Source: Pseudomonas lutea
GTDB taxonomy: Bacteria; Pseudomonadota; Gammaproteobacteria; Pseudomonadales; Pseudomonadaceae
Length of the DNA stretch: 64,000 nt
Assembly: GCF_000759445.1 (NCBI RefSeq)
Contig: NZ_JRMB01000002.1
Location: 496,001 to 560,000, forward strand
Direction of reading: 5' to 3'
The notes beneath the pieces were generated by a model. The model was not told the origin of the DNA. It searched no databases and saw only the letters and a list, made by a program, of their open reading frames with translations. Numbering within the stretch: the first letter of the stretch is position 1; every line of letters starts with the position of its first letter. The translations under genes and the position numbers were made by a program. Positions 1 through 11,294 of this stretch are shown piece after piece.

Positions 1-2
1 CC

Positions 3-1763
3 AGCCGCCGCAATCTGGAACTGGACACTAACCTGGCGGGCGGACGTGACAACACCCTGCAGTCGGTCATGGATCGCTGTCAGACCGCCATGGCAACGCG
101 GTTGCTGACCCGTTGGCTGAACCGGCCGCTGCGCGATTTAACGACCCTTCAGGCGCGACAGGAGTCTATCGGCTGCTTCCTCGAGCGCTACCGCTTCGAG
201 AACCTGCAACCGCAGCTGAAGGAGATCGGCGACATTGAGCGCATTCTCGCGCGTATCGGCCTGCGCAATGCCCGTCCCCGTGACCTGGCGCGTCTGCGTG
301 ATGCCCTGAGCGCGTTGCCCGAACTGCAATTGGCGCTGGCGGAGCTTGAAGCGCCGCACATCCAGCAGCTCGCGAAAACCGCGGGCACCTATCCAGAGCT
401 CGCGGACCTGCTGCAACGCGCGATCATTGATAACCCGCCGGCAGTCATCCGCGATGGCGGTGTACTCAAAACCGGCTACGACGGCGAACTGGATGAGCTG
501 CTGTCGTTGAGTGAAAACGCCGGTCAGTTCCTGATTGACCTCGAAGCCCGTGAAAAAGCGCGCACCGGACTCGCCAATCTGAAGGTGGGTTACAACCGCG
601 TACACGGCTACTTTATCGAGCTGCCGAGCAAACAGGCGGAACAGGCGCCAGCCGATTACATCCGCCGGCAAACGCTCAAGGGTGCCGAGCGTTTTATCAC
701 GCCAGAGCTCAAGGAGTTCGAAGACAAGGCGCTGTCAGCCAAGAGCCGCGCACTGGCCCGGGAAAAAATGCTCTACGAGGCGCTGCTGGAGGACTTGATC
801 AGCCACCTCGCGCCGCTTCAGGACACCGCAGCGGCGCTGGCAGAGCTGGATGTGCTAAGCAATCTGGCCGAACGCGCGCTCAATCTGGACCTCAACCGTC
901 CGCGCTTCACTGACGAACCGTGCATGCGTATCGAGCAGGGTCGTCACCCTGTGGTGGAGCAAGTGCTGTCCTCGCCGTTCGTGGCCAATGACCTGGACCT
1001 GGACGACAACACCCGCATGCTGGTGATCACCGGTCCCAACATGGGCGGTAAATCCACCTACATGCGCCAGACTGCCTTGATCGTACTGCTCGCACACATC
1101 GGCAGCTTCGTACCGGCGGCGAGCTGTGAATTGTCGCTGGTGGACCGTATCTTCACGCGCATCGGTTCAAGCGACGACCTGGCGGGTGGACGCTCCACGT
1201 TCATGGTTGAAATGAGCGAAACGGCGAATATCCTGCACAACGCCACCGACAAGAGTCTGGTGCTGATGGATGAAGTCGGACGCGGCACCAGCACCTTTGA
1301 CGGGCTCTCGCTGGCATGGGCAGCGGCAGAATGCCTTGCGCAGCTTCGTGCCTATACGCTGTTCGCCACGCATTACTTCGAGCTGACGGTCCTGCCTGAA
1401 AGCGAACCGCTGGTGGCCAACGTGCACTTGAATGCGACGGAGCACAACGAGCGCATTGTGTTCCTGCATCGCGTACTGCCGGGCCCTGCCAGCCAGAGCT
1501 ACGGCCTTGCGGTTGCGCAGTTGGCCGGCGTTCCGGGCCGGGTGATTACGCGAGCCAAGGAGCATCTGTTGCGTCTCGAAACCACCAGCCTGCCCCACGA
1601 AAAACCCAAGGCCAAGCCAGGCAAGCCTCCGCTTCCCATGCAGAGCGACATGTTTGCGAGTCTGCCGCACCCTGTGCTGGACGAGTTGTCGAACCTGAAG
1701 ATCGACGACTTGACTCCACGTCAGGCGCTTGAGTTGTTGTATTCGATGAAAACACGCATCTAA
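3..1763 (+). CDS. mutS: DNA mismatch repair ATPase MutS (5' end outside window)
   Basis: This is the C-terminal part of MutS, which recognises mismatches and starts methyl-directed repair with MutL. The reading frame is open from base 3, before the first ATG at 69, and reads straight into conserved MutS sequence ([11 protein letters not shown]), so the gene starts upstream of the window. About 586 residues are present against roughly 855-860 for the full protein, so the mismatch-binding and connector domains are missing here. The lever/clamp region, the ATPase Walker A (GPNMGGKST, bases 1032-1058), the Walker B/D-loop stretch [12 protein letters not shown] and the C-terminal dimer tail are all visible. 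The downstream neighbour is fdxA, as in other Pseudomonas. Confidence 0.97.
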   Translation, partial: SRRNLELDTNLAGGRDNTLQSVMDRCQTAMATRLLTRWLNRPLRDLTTLQARQESIGCFLERYRFENLQPQLKEIGDIERILARIGLRNARPRDLARLRDALSALPELQLALAELEAPHIQQLAKTAGTYPELADLLQRAIIDNPPAVIRDGGVLKTGYDGELDELLSLSENAGQFLIDLEAREKARTGLANLKVGYNRVHGYFIELPSKQAEQAPADYIRRQTLKGAERFITPELKEFEDKALSAKSRALAREKMLYEALLEDLISHLAPLQDTAAALAELDVLSNLAERALNLDLNRPRFTDEPCMRIEQGRHPVVEQVLSSPFVANDLDLDDNTRMLVITGPNMGGKSTYMRQTALIVLLAHIGSFVPAASCELSLVDRIFTRIGSSDDLAGGRSTFMVEMSETANILHNATDKSLVLMDEVGRGTSTFDGLSLAWAAAECLAQLRAYTLFATHYFELTVLPESEPLVANVHLNATEHNERIVFLHRVLPGPASQSYGLAVAQLAGVPGRVITRAKEHLLRLETTSLPHEKPKAKPGKPPLPMQSDMFASLPHPVLDELSNLKIDDLTPRQALELLYSMKTRI

Positions 1764-1999
1764 CGTGATCCGTAACAAGCTGTTAGAATCCCGCGCGGTT
1801 CGGGACCCTGTGAGCTTTTAGCCTGGCTTCACAGCGCACTGGCCGCGTTTGAACGCAGCGAACCAAGGTCGGACAACGCCGCAGCATACCGTGGCTGCCG
1901 CGTTGCTCGAAAAGCTGAGTTTTACGGCCGGGGGACTTCCCGTACCTGGCAAGCCGGACTGAACGGCCTTGCTGCCGCCGCCTGAGGAGAGAATTAGAA

Positions 2000-2323
2000 A
2001 TGACCTTCGTCGTCACCGACAACTGCATCAAGTGCAAGTACACCGACTGCGTAGAAGTCTGTCCGGTGGACTGCTTTTACGAAGGCCCGAACTTCCTGGT
2101 GATCCACCCGGACGAGTGCATCGATTGCGCGCTGTGCGAGCCTGAATGCCCCGCCAATGCGATTTTCTCGGAAGACGAGATTCCGGCAGGGATGGAGAAC
2201 TTCATCCAGCTCAACGCCGAACTGGCAGACGTCTGGCCCAACATCACGGAGCGTAAAGATGCGCTCCCCGATGCTGCGGAGTGGGATGGCAAGACCGGCA
2301 AGATCGCTGACCTGGAACGCTAG
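2000..2323 (+). CDS. fdxA: seven-iron ferredoxin FdxA
   Basis: A 107-residue cytoplasmic ferredoxin of the Azotobacter/Pseudomonas FdxA type, carrying a [3Fe-4S] and a [4Fe-4S] cluster for electron transfer. The N-terminal half contains two clustered cysteine motifs: [17 protein letters not shown] at residues 9-25, and [12 protein letters not shown] near residues 40-50. The second begins with the intact CxxCxxCxxxCP signature. The C-terminal half is the typical FdxA tail ([14 protein letters not shown]). The start follows a good GAGGAGA ribosome-binding site. About 236 bases separate it from mutS, so it has a long leader or its own promoter; a TAGAAT box at 1784-1789 is a possible -10. It ends in a strong terminator and faces the rsmZ terminator. 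Confidence 0.96.
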   Translation: MTFVVTDNCIKCKYTDCVEVCPVDCFYEGPNFLVIHPDECIDCALCEPECPANAIFSEDEIPAGMENFIQLNAELADVWPNITERKDALPDAAEWDGKTGKIADLER

Positions 2324-2336
2324 AGCGTTGCAACGT

Positions 2337-2361
2337 AAAAAGGCCCTTCGGGGCCTTTTTT
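2337..2361 (+). terminator. rho-independent terminator of fdxA
   Basis: The inverted repeat AAGGCCC-TTCG-GGGCCTT has a UUCG tetraloop and runs into six T residues, 13 bases after the fdxA stop. It is a textbook intrinsic terminator on the plus strand. Confidence 0.92.
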
Positions 2362-2400
2362 GCATGAGCTCGAAAAGCTGTCGTCACTTTTCTGCAGACG

Positions 2401-2530
2401 AAAAAAGGGGCGGTATGACCCGCCCACGTTTCCATAATCCCTTTAATCCTTGCTCATCATCCTGATGAATCGCGTCCTGCGATGTCCTTGAGCAGTCATC
2501 CTTGACCGCTTGTACCCATCCGTTGGCACA
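2401..2530 (-). ncRNA. rsmZ: RsmZ, GacA-dependent small RNA that sequesters RsmA/CsrA
   Basis: The minus-strand transcript, about 130 nt long, contains eight GGA triplets, several as AAGGA or CAGGA in short hairpin loops. This is the RsmA/RsmE binding signature. It ends in the hairpin GGGCGG-GTCATA-CCGCCC followed by six T (T-run at 2401-2406). The position between fdxA and rpoS, the motif ATCGCAGGACGCGATTCATC and the upstream GacA element 180 bp away all match known Pseudomonas rsmZ genes. The 5' end near 2530 is inferred from a TAATAT -10 box at 2537-2542. RsmZ titrates RsmA-family repressors and so relieves translational repression of secondary metabolism and biofilm genes. Confidence 0.93.
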
Positions 2531-2536
2531 GGGCTG

Positions 2537-2542
2537 ATATTA
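2537..2542 (-). promoter_or_regulatory. -10 element of the rsmZ promoter
   Basis: TAATAT on the minus strand, about 7 bases before the inferred rsmZ 5' end. No good -35 hexamer is visible, as expected for an activator-dependent promoter. The transcription start is an inference from this box and from similarity to known rsmZ 5' ends. Confidence 0.6.
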
Positions 2543-2624
2543 GTCATTTCCCCGGCTGGAGCAACAGCCGAAATTTTTCAGGAAAATTCCACGCCCCTGT
2601 TACAAACGAAATAATAGCCTTTTA

Positions 2625-2637
2625 AATCAATGATTTG
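2625..2637 (+). promoter_or_regulatory. IHF-like site in the rsmZ promoter linker
   Basis: AATCAATGATTTG matches the IHF consensus WATCAANNNNTTR at every defined position. It lies in an A/T-rich linker midway between the GacA palindrome and the rsmZ promoter. DNA bending by IHF there would bring the two together. Similar IHF involvement is known for GacA-controlled small RNA promoters; its use here is inferred. Confidence 0.6.
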
Positions 2638-2700
2638 ATCGCTTACCTTCATCTGATGGGGACATGCTGAACCCAAGCTGAGGCGATGACTCACGCCACG

Positions 2701-2718
2701 TGTAAGTAACTGCTTACA
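2701..2718 (-). promoter_or_regulatory. GacA upstream activating element of rsmZ
   Basis: TGTAAGTAACTGCTTACA is an exact match to the GacA site TGTAAG-N6-CTTACA. Its centre is about 180 bp upstream of the inferred rsmZ start, the distance typical of Pseudomonas rsm genes. The element sits between the 3' ends of rpoS and rsmZ-fdxA, and no other promoter needs it. Confidence 0.92.
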
Positions 2719-2814
2719 ACCTCAGTAAGCATCGCAGACATCGCTGCCGTCGTGACGCGCGAGGTACCAGAGCCACTCCGATGGGCACCTACTCTTAAGC
2801 CCATTCAGCGGCCC

Positions 2815-2844
2815 AAAAAAAAGCCCCGACGCGTCGAGGCTTTT
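2815..2844 (-). terminator. rho-independent terminator of rpoS
   Basis: On the minus strand AAGCCTCGACG-CGTCGGGGCTT folds into a long stem and is followed by eight T, about 32 bases after the rpoS stop. It ends the nlpD-rpoS transcript before the rsmZ activation element. Confidence 0.9.
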
Positions 2845-2875
2845 CAGTGTGCAGAGTGAACGGGCGAATCGATCC

Positions 2876-3880
2876 CTATTGAAAGAGTGATTCACTGGAT
2901 AGCCCGTTCTTCTCCAGAATCTCACGGAGACGCTTGAGGCCCTCCACTTGAATCTGGCGCACGCGCTCGCGGGTCAGCCCGATTTCCAGGCCTACATCCT
3001 CGAGCGTGCTGCTTTCGTGGCCGCGTAGCCCGAAGCGACGAATCACCACTTCACGCTGTTTGTCCGTGAGCTCAGAGAGCCACTGATCAATGCTCTGGGA
3101 CAAATCATCGTCCTGAAGCAGTTCGCACGGGTCGGTAGGACGATCGTCGGTCAGGGTGTCGAGCAGCGTCTTGTCCGAGTCAGGCCCCAGCGATACATCC
3201 ACCGAAGACACGCGCTCGTTGAGACCGAGCATGCGTTTGACTTCCCCGACCGGCTTTTCAAGCAGGTTGGCGATTTCTTCAGGGGAGGGTTCGTGGTCAA
3301 GTTTTTGCGTCAATTCCCGCGCCGCACGCAGGTAGACGTTGAGCTCTTTGACGACATGAATGGGCAGACGGATGGTTCGCGTCTGATTCATGATCGCCCG
3401 TTCAATGGTTTGACGGATCCACCAGGTGGCGTACGTCGAGAAACGAAACCCGCGCTCGGGGTCGAATTTTTCGACTGCGCGAATCAGGCCAAGATTGCCC
3501 TCTTCGATCAAGTCCAGCAGTGACAAACCACGGTTAACGTAACGCCTGGCGATTTTCACAACCAGACGCAGGTTGCTTTCAATCATGCGCTTGCGCCCGG
3601 CCGGATCGCCGCTTTGCGACAGGCGCGCAAAGTGGACTTCTTCTTCCGGGGAAAGCAGGGGGGAGAAACCGATTTCATTGAGGTACAGCTGCGTAGCGTC
3701 CAGCGCCCGCGTGTAGTCAATGTATTTATGCTGTTTGAGTGCTGCAGAGTTTTTGGGCTTTGCACGAACAGAAGGCGCAGCTGGCTTCTCATCCGTTACA
3801 GAATCCAGAACGATTCCGGGCTCCATCAGGAGAACTTCGTCGTCTATGTCAAACTCCGGCGCTTCTTTGCTGAGAGCCAT
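2876..3880 (-). CDS. rpoS: RNA polymerase sigma factor RpoS (sigma-38)
   Basis: This stationary-phase and general stress sigma factor has 334 residues, the usual Pseudomonas length. An acidic N-terminal segment ([13 protein letters not shown]) is followed by region 1.2 ([16 protein letters not shown]). Region 2 contains the core-binding and -10 recognition stretch ([18 protein letters not shown]). Region 3 follows, and region 4.2 carries the -35 helix-turn-helix ([20 protein letters not shown]). The ATG follows an AAAGGA ribosome-binding site. nlpD is 103 bases upstream; in pseudomonads the main rpoS promoter lies inside nlpD. I could not pick that promoter out with confidence. Confidence 0.98.
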   Translation of the reverse strand: MALSKEAPEFDIDDEVLLMEPGIVLDSVTDEKPAAPSVRAKPKNSAALKQHKYIDYTRALDATQLYLNEIGFSPLLSPEEEVHFARLSQSGDPAGRKRMIESNLRLVVKIARRYVNRGLSLLDLIEEGNLGLIRAVEKFDPERGFRFSTYATWWIRQTIERAIMNQTRTIRLPIHVVKELNVYLRAARELTQKLDHEPSPEEIANLLEKPVGEVKRMLGLNERVSSVDVSLGPDSDKTLLDTLTDDRPTDPCELLQDDDLSQSIDQWLSELTDKQREVVIRRFGLRGHESSTLEDVGLEIGLTRERVRQIQVEGLKRLREILEKNGLSSESLFQ

Positions 3881-3983
3881 TGTTATAGTCCTTTGGTGAG
3901 TTCGACCTCAAGCTCCAGTGACGCCTTCTTCCATGGCAGCACTTGAGCCTGTCCCCTCTACGCAGGAACAGGCTGACAACCGA

Positions 3984-4877
3984 TCAGCGACGTGGCAAGA
4001 ATTCCAGTGGATCCACAGGTTTGCCCTGGCGGCGAATCTCGAAATGCAGTTTCACCCGGTCTGTTCCCGTGGATCCCATCTCGGCAATACTTTGCCCTGC
4101 CTTGACCTGCTGCCCCTCCCGAACCAAAAGCCTACGGTTATGTCCGTATGCGCTGACGTAGGTGTCGCTGTGTTTGATGATGATCAGCTCGCCGTAGCCC
4201 CTTAATCCACTCCCGGCGTACACCACTGACCCATCAGACGCGGCCAAAACAGGCTGTCCCAAATCTCCAGCGATATCAATTCCTTTATTCAAACTACCGT
4301 TTGAAGAGAACTTGCTGATCAAAACACCGCTCGTTGGCCACGTCCAGCCGCTCGGCGAACGGGCGCCAGCGACCACCGTGGTGTTGACCGGCGTGGTCGT
4401 CGAGTTGCTCGAAGGGGGTGGCGTGGTCGCGGAAACAGCGCCCACCGGCCTGGATATAACCGTGGTTTTGAGCGACCCGGAAGGCGATGTCGAACTGCTC
4501 GTCGTGGTCTGCGGAACACTGGCCGGGCCGGTTGCAACCGCTGTGGAGGGTGAACTGGCACGGCCGTCGAAACGAATCGTCTGCCCCACATGGATAGTGA
4601 ACGGCTCGGGAATATTGTTGCGCGCAGCCAGCGCTTTCCAGTCCCATCCGTAACGGAATGCAATGGAAAAGAGAGTATCGCCACGCTTCACGACGTACTG
4701 GCCCGTGGTGACAGGCTGGCGCGTTGGCACGGTGGACTTGCCGTTGCGATCAACGACGCGCACGCCTCCCGATGGCGTGCTGGAGCAGCCGACCAGAAGG
4801 ATACTCAGGGCAACTCCAATCACCAGACGCTGAAAACTTGTTGAAGAACTACGCTGCCGAATGACTGTGAGACTCAC
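3984..4877 (-). CDS. nlpD: NlpD-family LysM/LytM lipoprotein
   Basis: A 297-residue lipoprotein with a lipobox LVGC (Cys31) after a hydrophobic signal segment. A LysM peptidoglycan-binding domain follows at about 61-104 (YVVKRGDTLFSIAFRYG), then a low-complexity Ser/Thr/Pro linker and a C-terminal LytM/M23 fold. The M23 metal ligands are degraded: the HxxxD motif reads NKGID and the HxH motif reads KLH. This fits NlpD acting as a non-enzymatic activator of cell-division amidases rather than as a peptidase. The start is GTG, chosen because AAAGGGAG precedes it. It lies between pcm and rpoS, as in other gammaproteobacteria. Confidence 0.93.
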   Translation of the reverse strand: MSLTVIRQRSSSTSFQRLVIGVALSILLVGCSSTPSGGVRVVDRNGKSTVPTRQPVTTGQYVVKRGDTLFSIAFRYGWDWKALAARNNIPEPFTIHVGQTIRFDGRASSPSTAVATGPASVPQTTTSSSTSPSGSLKTTVISRPVGAVSATTPPPSSNSTTTPVNTTVVAGARSPSGWTWPTSGVLISKFSSNGSLNKGIDIAGDLGQPVLAASDGSVVYAGSGLRGYGELIIIKHSDTYVSAYGHNRRLLVREGQQVKAGQSIAEMGSTGTDRVKLHFEIRRQGKPVDPLEFLPRR

Positions 4878-5055
4878 CCGCCACTCCCTTTACCGGTGAC
4901 TGAAAAAAGACGCCGCCTTGTGCCGTGTAGCGACCAGACAGCCATGGATAATGGTGTGCAACAAGGCGACCCTCGTTGACCGAAGCGTCGCCGCAAAACG
5001 CCAGCCTGTAGACCGGCGGCGCCTTGGGGAATTCATTGACCGCGCAAAATAGCCT

Positions 5056-6469
<1,414 letters not shown>

Positions 6470-6482
<13 letters not shown>

Positions 6483-7528
6483 GAGCTGTCCGTCTGCCCT
6501 GCTGTCGCCAGATCAACGAGTTCACGCACCAAAGCAGTGGCGAAGCACCCGGCCGGCAGGACGAATTCCAGTTGCAGAATGTCAGGCTCGGGATAATGCC
6601 ACGTCAGCCGCCCGATGGGCAGTCGCAGGATACGACGCTCGTGCTCCATTCCCGCTTTTATCAACCAGTTACACAGTGACGCCTCGCGTGCGGCGACATC
6701 GTTTTCAAGCTCGGCGGTAGCGCCGCTGGCCGGAGATTCACCTTCGCCCCACTGCGGCCCGGTAGGGTGCAGGTCCAGGATCGCCAACCGCGGATCGCTG
6801 CACTCTGCCTCGCCTGCAGAGAAGAAACTGCGGCTGTCGGTGAACGCCAGCAAATCGCCCACCTGCGCACGTTGCCAACTGCCATCGGCGACTCGGGCGG
6901 CGAGCACCTGGTTGAACACATAGCTGCGGGCGGTGGACAGCAGTCGCGAGCGCACATTGCGCTGCTCGGGCAACGCCTGACGTTCGGCATAGTGGCGGGC
7001 TTCGCCAAGGTTGCCGCCTTCATGGCCGAAACGCTGGGCGCCAAAGTAATTGGGGATGCCGTGCTGCCTGATCGATTCCAGGCGTGCATCAAGCCGAACC
7101 GTATCAGCCTGCAATTGCGTCAGACGCAGCGTAAATCCGTTGGCTGCATGGGCGCCGCGCTGCAACTTGCGTTTGTGACGCATGCTGTCGAGGATTTTCA
7201 GCGAGTCGTTTTCTGCCGCCGACATATCCGGGTCAGCCTTGCCCGGAAGTTGAATGCTGAACCACTGGCGGGTCAATGCCTGACGGTCCTTCAAACCGGC
7301 ATAGCTGACGGTGCGCAGCGGCACGCCAGCCGCTTTGGCCAGGCGCCGGGCCGCTTCCTCGGTATTCAAGCCGCGTTTCTCGACCCAGAGCCACAAGTGC
7401 TCACCATCCCCGGACAGCGGGATGTCCAGCACTTCATCAACCTGGAAGTCTTCGGCCGTCGCCTTCAGCACGGCAGTACCCAACGCATCGCCGTAAGCTC
7501 TCGGGCCCAGCAGTTCAAGCTCGGTCAT
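6470..7528 (-). CDS. truD: tRNA pseudouridine(13) synthase TruD
   Basis: TruD makes pseudouridine 13 in tRNA-Glu. The 352-residue protein carries the catalytic motif [14 protein letters not shown] with Asp81 as nucleophile, the [10 protein letters not shown] block, and the TRUD insertion domain ending in [16 protein letters not shown]. It overlaps ispF by ATGA at its start and surE by 13 bases at its end, so the three are probably co-translated. Confidence 0.97.
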
Positions 7529-7998
7529 GCTCTGATCAACAGCGCGACGGCGTGGACGGCAATGCCTTCTTCACGCCCGGTAAAACCAAGCTTTTCAGTG
7601 GTGGTGGCTTTGACATTGACCTGGTCGATGTCGACCTGCAGGTCTTCGGCGATCAACGCACGCATGCGCTCGATGTGAGGGGCCATCTTCGGCGCCTGAG
7701 CGACGATGGTGGCGTCTACGTTGCCCACCTTCCAGCCTTTGCCCTGCACTTGCTTCAAGACGTGGCGAAGCAGCACCCGGCTGTCAGCACCCTTGAATTG
7801 CGGGTCGGTATCGGGAAAGTGCTTGCCGATGTCGCCCAGCGCAGCAGCGCCCAACAGGGCGTCGCTCAGCGCGTGCAACAAGACGTCGCCGTCGGAATGA
7901 GCGAGCAGGCCCGCCGTGTGCGCAATTCGCACGCCGCCCAAGGTAATGAAATCGCCTTCAGCGAAACGGTGCACATCATAGCCGTGGCCAATACGCAT
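7525..7998 (-). CDS. ispF: 2-C-methyl-D-erythritol 2,4-cyclodiphosphate synthase
   Basis: IspF closes the cyclic diphosphate in the MEP isoprenoid pathway. The 157-residue protein starts with the invariant [12 protein letters not shown] (zinc ligands Asp8 and His10). It also has the [25 protein letters not shown] block and ends with the [19 protein letters not shown] signature. The canonical start is secure, yet the six bases before the ATG are all T and belong to a terminator-like hairpin, so no Shine-Dalgarno sequence is visible. It shares an ATGA overlap with truD. Other MEP genes (ispD, dxr) lie elsewhere in the window. Confidence 0.97.
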   Translation of the reverse strand: MRIGHGYDVHRFAEGDFITLGGVRIAHTAGLLAHSDGDVLLHALSDALLGAAALGDIGKHFPDTDPQFKGADSRVLLRHVLKQVQGKGWKVGNVDATIVAQAPKMAPHIERMRALIAEDLQVDIDQVNVKATTTEKLGFTGREEGIAVHAVALLIRA

Positions 7999-8026
7999 AA
8001 AAAACGCCCTGGAAAAGTCAGGGCGT
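7999..8026 (-). terminator. hairpin plus T-run directly before the ispF ATG
   Basis: On the minus strand ACGCCCTG-ACTTTTC-CAGGGCGT is followed by six T and then at once by the ispF ATG. It has the form of an intrinsic terminator for fghA, which ends 76 bases upstream. A TAGAAT box at 8028-8033 could alternatively make this hairpin the whole 5' leader of ispF. Confidence 0.75.
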
Positions 8027-8102
8027 GATTCTACCTACTTTGGCTGCGGTTGGGGTCGGGCCGCGCTCAATTGCGTGTGCCGCTGCGATTGAACGCGGTG
8101 TT

Positions 8103-8948
8103 TCAGTCCGCCAGAGCCCGTGCGTGATAGCGCAAGTGATCTTCGATGAAACTGGCAATGAAGTAATAGCTGTGGTCATACCCAGGCTGCATGCGCAATT
8201 CCAGGGGATGACCGGCAGCCTTCGCGGCCTGGACCAACGAGTCCGGCTTGAGCTGATTGTCGAGGAAGTCGTCGCGATCACCCTGTTCCACCAGCAACGG
8301 CAAGCGCTCGGTGGCCTCGGCGATGAGCACGGTGGCATCCCATTCACGCCAGCGCGAACGGTCTTCGCCCAGGTAACGCGAAAAGGCTTTTTGCCCCCAC
8401 GGACAGTCCATCGGGTTGCAGATGGGCGAGAACGCCGAGACGGACTGATAGCGGCCAGGATTGCGCAATGCGCTGATCAGGGCGCCATGTCCGCCCATGG
8501 AATGACCACTGATGCTGCGCTTCTGCGAAGCTGGAAAGTGCGCCTCGATCAACGCCGGCAACTCGCTGACCACGTAGTCGTACATGCGGTAATGCCGTGC
8601 CCAGGGCTGTTCGGTGGCATTCAGGTAGAAGCCCGCGCCCAGGCCGAAGTCGTAGGCGTTATCCGGGTCATCCGGCACGTCAGCGCCGCGCGGGCTGGTG
8701 TCAGGTGCAACAATGATCAAGCCGAGCTCAGCCGCCACGCGCAAGGCGCCGGCCTTCTGCATGAAGTTTTCGTCGGTGCAGGTCAGTCCTGACAGCCAGT
8801 AAACCACCGGCAACTTGCCACTCTGCTCTGCCTGGGGAGGCAGATACACCGCGAACGTCATGTCACAACCGAGCACATCGGAATGATGTTTGTAACGCTT
8901 GTGCCAGCCGCCGAAGCTTTTCTGGCACGAGATATTTTCCAGGCTCAT
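8103..8948 (-). CDS. fghA: S-formylglutathione hydrolase
   Basis: This esterase hydrolyses S-formylglutathione to formate and glutathione, the last step of glutathione-dependent formaldehyde removal. The 281-residue product has the nucleophile elbow [11 protein letters not shown], the N-terminal family block [15 protein letters not shown] and a C-terminal catalytic His in [14 protein letters not shown]. An open frame continues upstream of the chosen ATG but is not family-like, and GGAGA precedes 8948. frmA lies 94 bases upstream on the same strand, separated by a palindromic repeat. Confidence 0.97.
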   Translation of the reverse strand: MSLENISCQKSFGGWHKRYKHHSDVLGCDMTFAVYLPPQAEQSGKLPVVYWLSGLTCTDENFMQKAGALRVAAELGLIIVAPDTSPRGADVPDDPDNAYDFGLGAGFYLNATEQPWARHYRMYDYVVSELPALIEAHFPASQKRSISGHSMGGHGALISALRNPGRYQSVSAFSPICNPMDCPWGQKAFSRYLGEDRSRWREWDATVLIAEATERLPLLVEQGDRDDFLDNQLKPDSLVQAAKAAGHPLELRMQPGYDHSYYFIASFIEDHLRYHARALAD

Positions 8949-8959
8949 GGGGATCTCCG

Positions 8960-9038
8960 AGCGGCAAGCTGCAAGCCTCAAGCGGCGAGGGGCTGATTCA
9001 CCTCCCCTGGCGGGCCAGAAGCTCGTAGCTTGCCGCTG
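8960..9038. repeat. large imperfect palindrome between frmA and fghA
   Basis: Perfect 11-base outer arms (AGCGGCAAGCT at 8960-8970 and AGCTTGCCGCT at 9028-9038) enclose an inner pair, GGCGAGGGG facing CCTCCCCTGGC. Palindromes built on AGCGGCAAGCT are common between Pseudomonas genes. As RNA it would form a long hairpin that could cap the frmA message or tune fghA expression. Confidence 0.75.
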
Positions 9039-9042
9039 CTCT

Positions 9043-10167
<1,125 letters not shown>

Positions 10168-10258
10168 CTAAATAAAAACGAGCCCAGAGTGTATTACAGT
10201 GCCAGCTGATGAATAATCCGCCTGAAAGCAAAACATTAATGCAGTGCAGGGACAATCG

Positions 10259-11170
10259 ATGCAGGCAAATCGCTGGGAAGGTCTGGATGAGTTCGTTGCC
10301 GTCGCCGAGTGTGGACAGTTCACTGCCGCCGCTGAACGGCTGGGCGTGTCGTCTTCGCACATCAGTCGCCAGATCGCCCGGCTTGAAGAACGCTTGCAGA
10401 CGCGGCTGCTGTATCGCAGCACACGCAAAGTGGCGCTTACCGAAGCGGGACAAACGTTTCTGCATCACTGCCAGCGGCTGCAGGACGGGCGCGAGGAAGC
10501 GCTGCGTGCGGTGACGGACCTGACCAGCGAGCCCAAGGGACTCTTGCGCATGACCTGCGCCGTTGCGTATGGCGAGCGGTTCATCGCGCCGCTGGTAACA
10601 CGCTTCATGGCGGACTACCCGCAACTGCGCGTGGACATCGAACTGACCAACAACACGCTGGATCTGGTCCATGAGGGTCTGGACCTGGCGATCCGTCTGG
10701 GTCGCTTGCAGGAATCCAGACTGGTTGCCGCGCGACTCGCCCCGCGCAAAATGTATTTGTGCGCCTCGCCCTCCTACATCGAGCGGTACGGCCGCCCCCA
10801 CAGCGTCTCGGAGCTGAGCAGGCACAATTGTCTGATCGGCAGCTCTGACACCTGGCTGCTGCAGCAGAACGGAAGGGAATTTTCTCAGCGGGTACAAGGC
10901 AATTGGCGCTGCAACAGCGGGCAGGCGGTACTGGATGCTGCGCTGCGCGGAGCGGGCCTTTGCCAGCTCCCGGATTACTACGTGCTGGAGCATCTAAAAC
11001 GCGGCTCGCTGGTGTCATTACTGGAAGCTCATCAGCCACCTAACACCGCTGTCTGGGCGCTTTATCCGCAGCAACGGCATCTGTCGCCCAAGGTGCGAAA
11101 GCTGGTGGATTATCTGAAGGCGGGCCTGGCGTCGCGGGATGAGTACAGTAATCATGCCGATCCTTTGTAG
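10259..11170 (+). CDS. LysR-family transcriptional regulator
   Basis: A DNA-binding regulator of 303 residues. The N-terminal winged helix-turn-helix (FVAVAECGQFTAAAERLGVSSSHISRQIARLEERL) is typical of LysR, followed by a periplasmic-binding-protein-like effector domain. ATG at 10259 is chosen because AGGGA sits 6 bases upstream; a GTG at 10244 is possible but less likely. It is divergent from frmA, so control of formaldehyde detoxification is a reasonable guess but unproven. The stop codon TAG is supplied by the first bases of a REP repeat. Confidence 0.92.
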   Translation: MQANRWEGLDEFVAVAECGQFTAAAERLGVSSSHISRQIARLEERLQTRLLYRSTRKVALTEAGQTFLHHCQRLQDGREEALRAVTDLTSEPKGLLRMTCAVAYGERFIAPLVTRFMADYPQLRVDIELTNNTLDLVHEGLDLAIRLGRLQESRLVAARLAPRKMYLCASPSYIERYGRPHSVSELSRHNCLIGSSDTWLLQQNGREFSQRVQGNWRCNSGQAVLDAALRGAGLCQLPDYYVLEHLKRGSLVSLLEAHQPPNTAVWALYPQQRHLSPKVRKLVDYLKAGLASRDEYSNHADPL

Positions 11171-11251
11171 GAGCGCGCTTGCCCGCGAATGCAGAGTGTC
11201 AGGCTGTAACAACGGCGCGGGCATATCGCGTCCGCGGGCAAGCGCTCCTAC
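11166..11251. repeat. REP doublet (REPIN) at the LysR 3' end
   Basis: Two inverted copies of the Pseudomonas REP core (GTAGGAGCGCGCTTGCCCGCG at 11167-11187 and its complement ending at 11251) flank about 45 bases of spacer. The unit would form a hairpin and probably acts as the 3' end of the LysR message. Such doublets are mobilised in trans by RAYT transposases; none is in this window. Confidence 0.9.
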
Positions 11252-11294
11252 GCATGCAAAATCAGCGGATGTACCCGCCTTCATCGCAAACGGA

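Noticed and set aside
1764..1999. Riboswitch in the long fdxA leader
   Set aside because: The 236-base region contains some complementary segments (GTGAG/CTTCAC), but nothing matching a known aptamer core; I could not support more than a possible -10 at 1784-1789.
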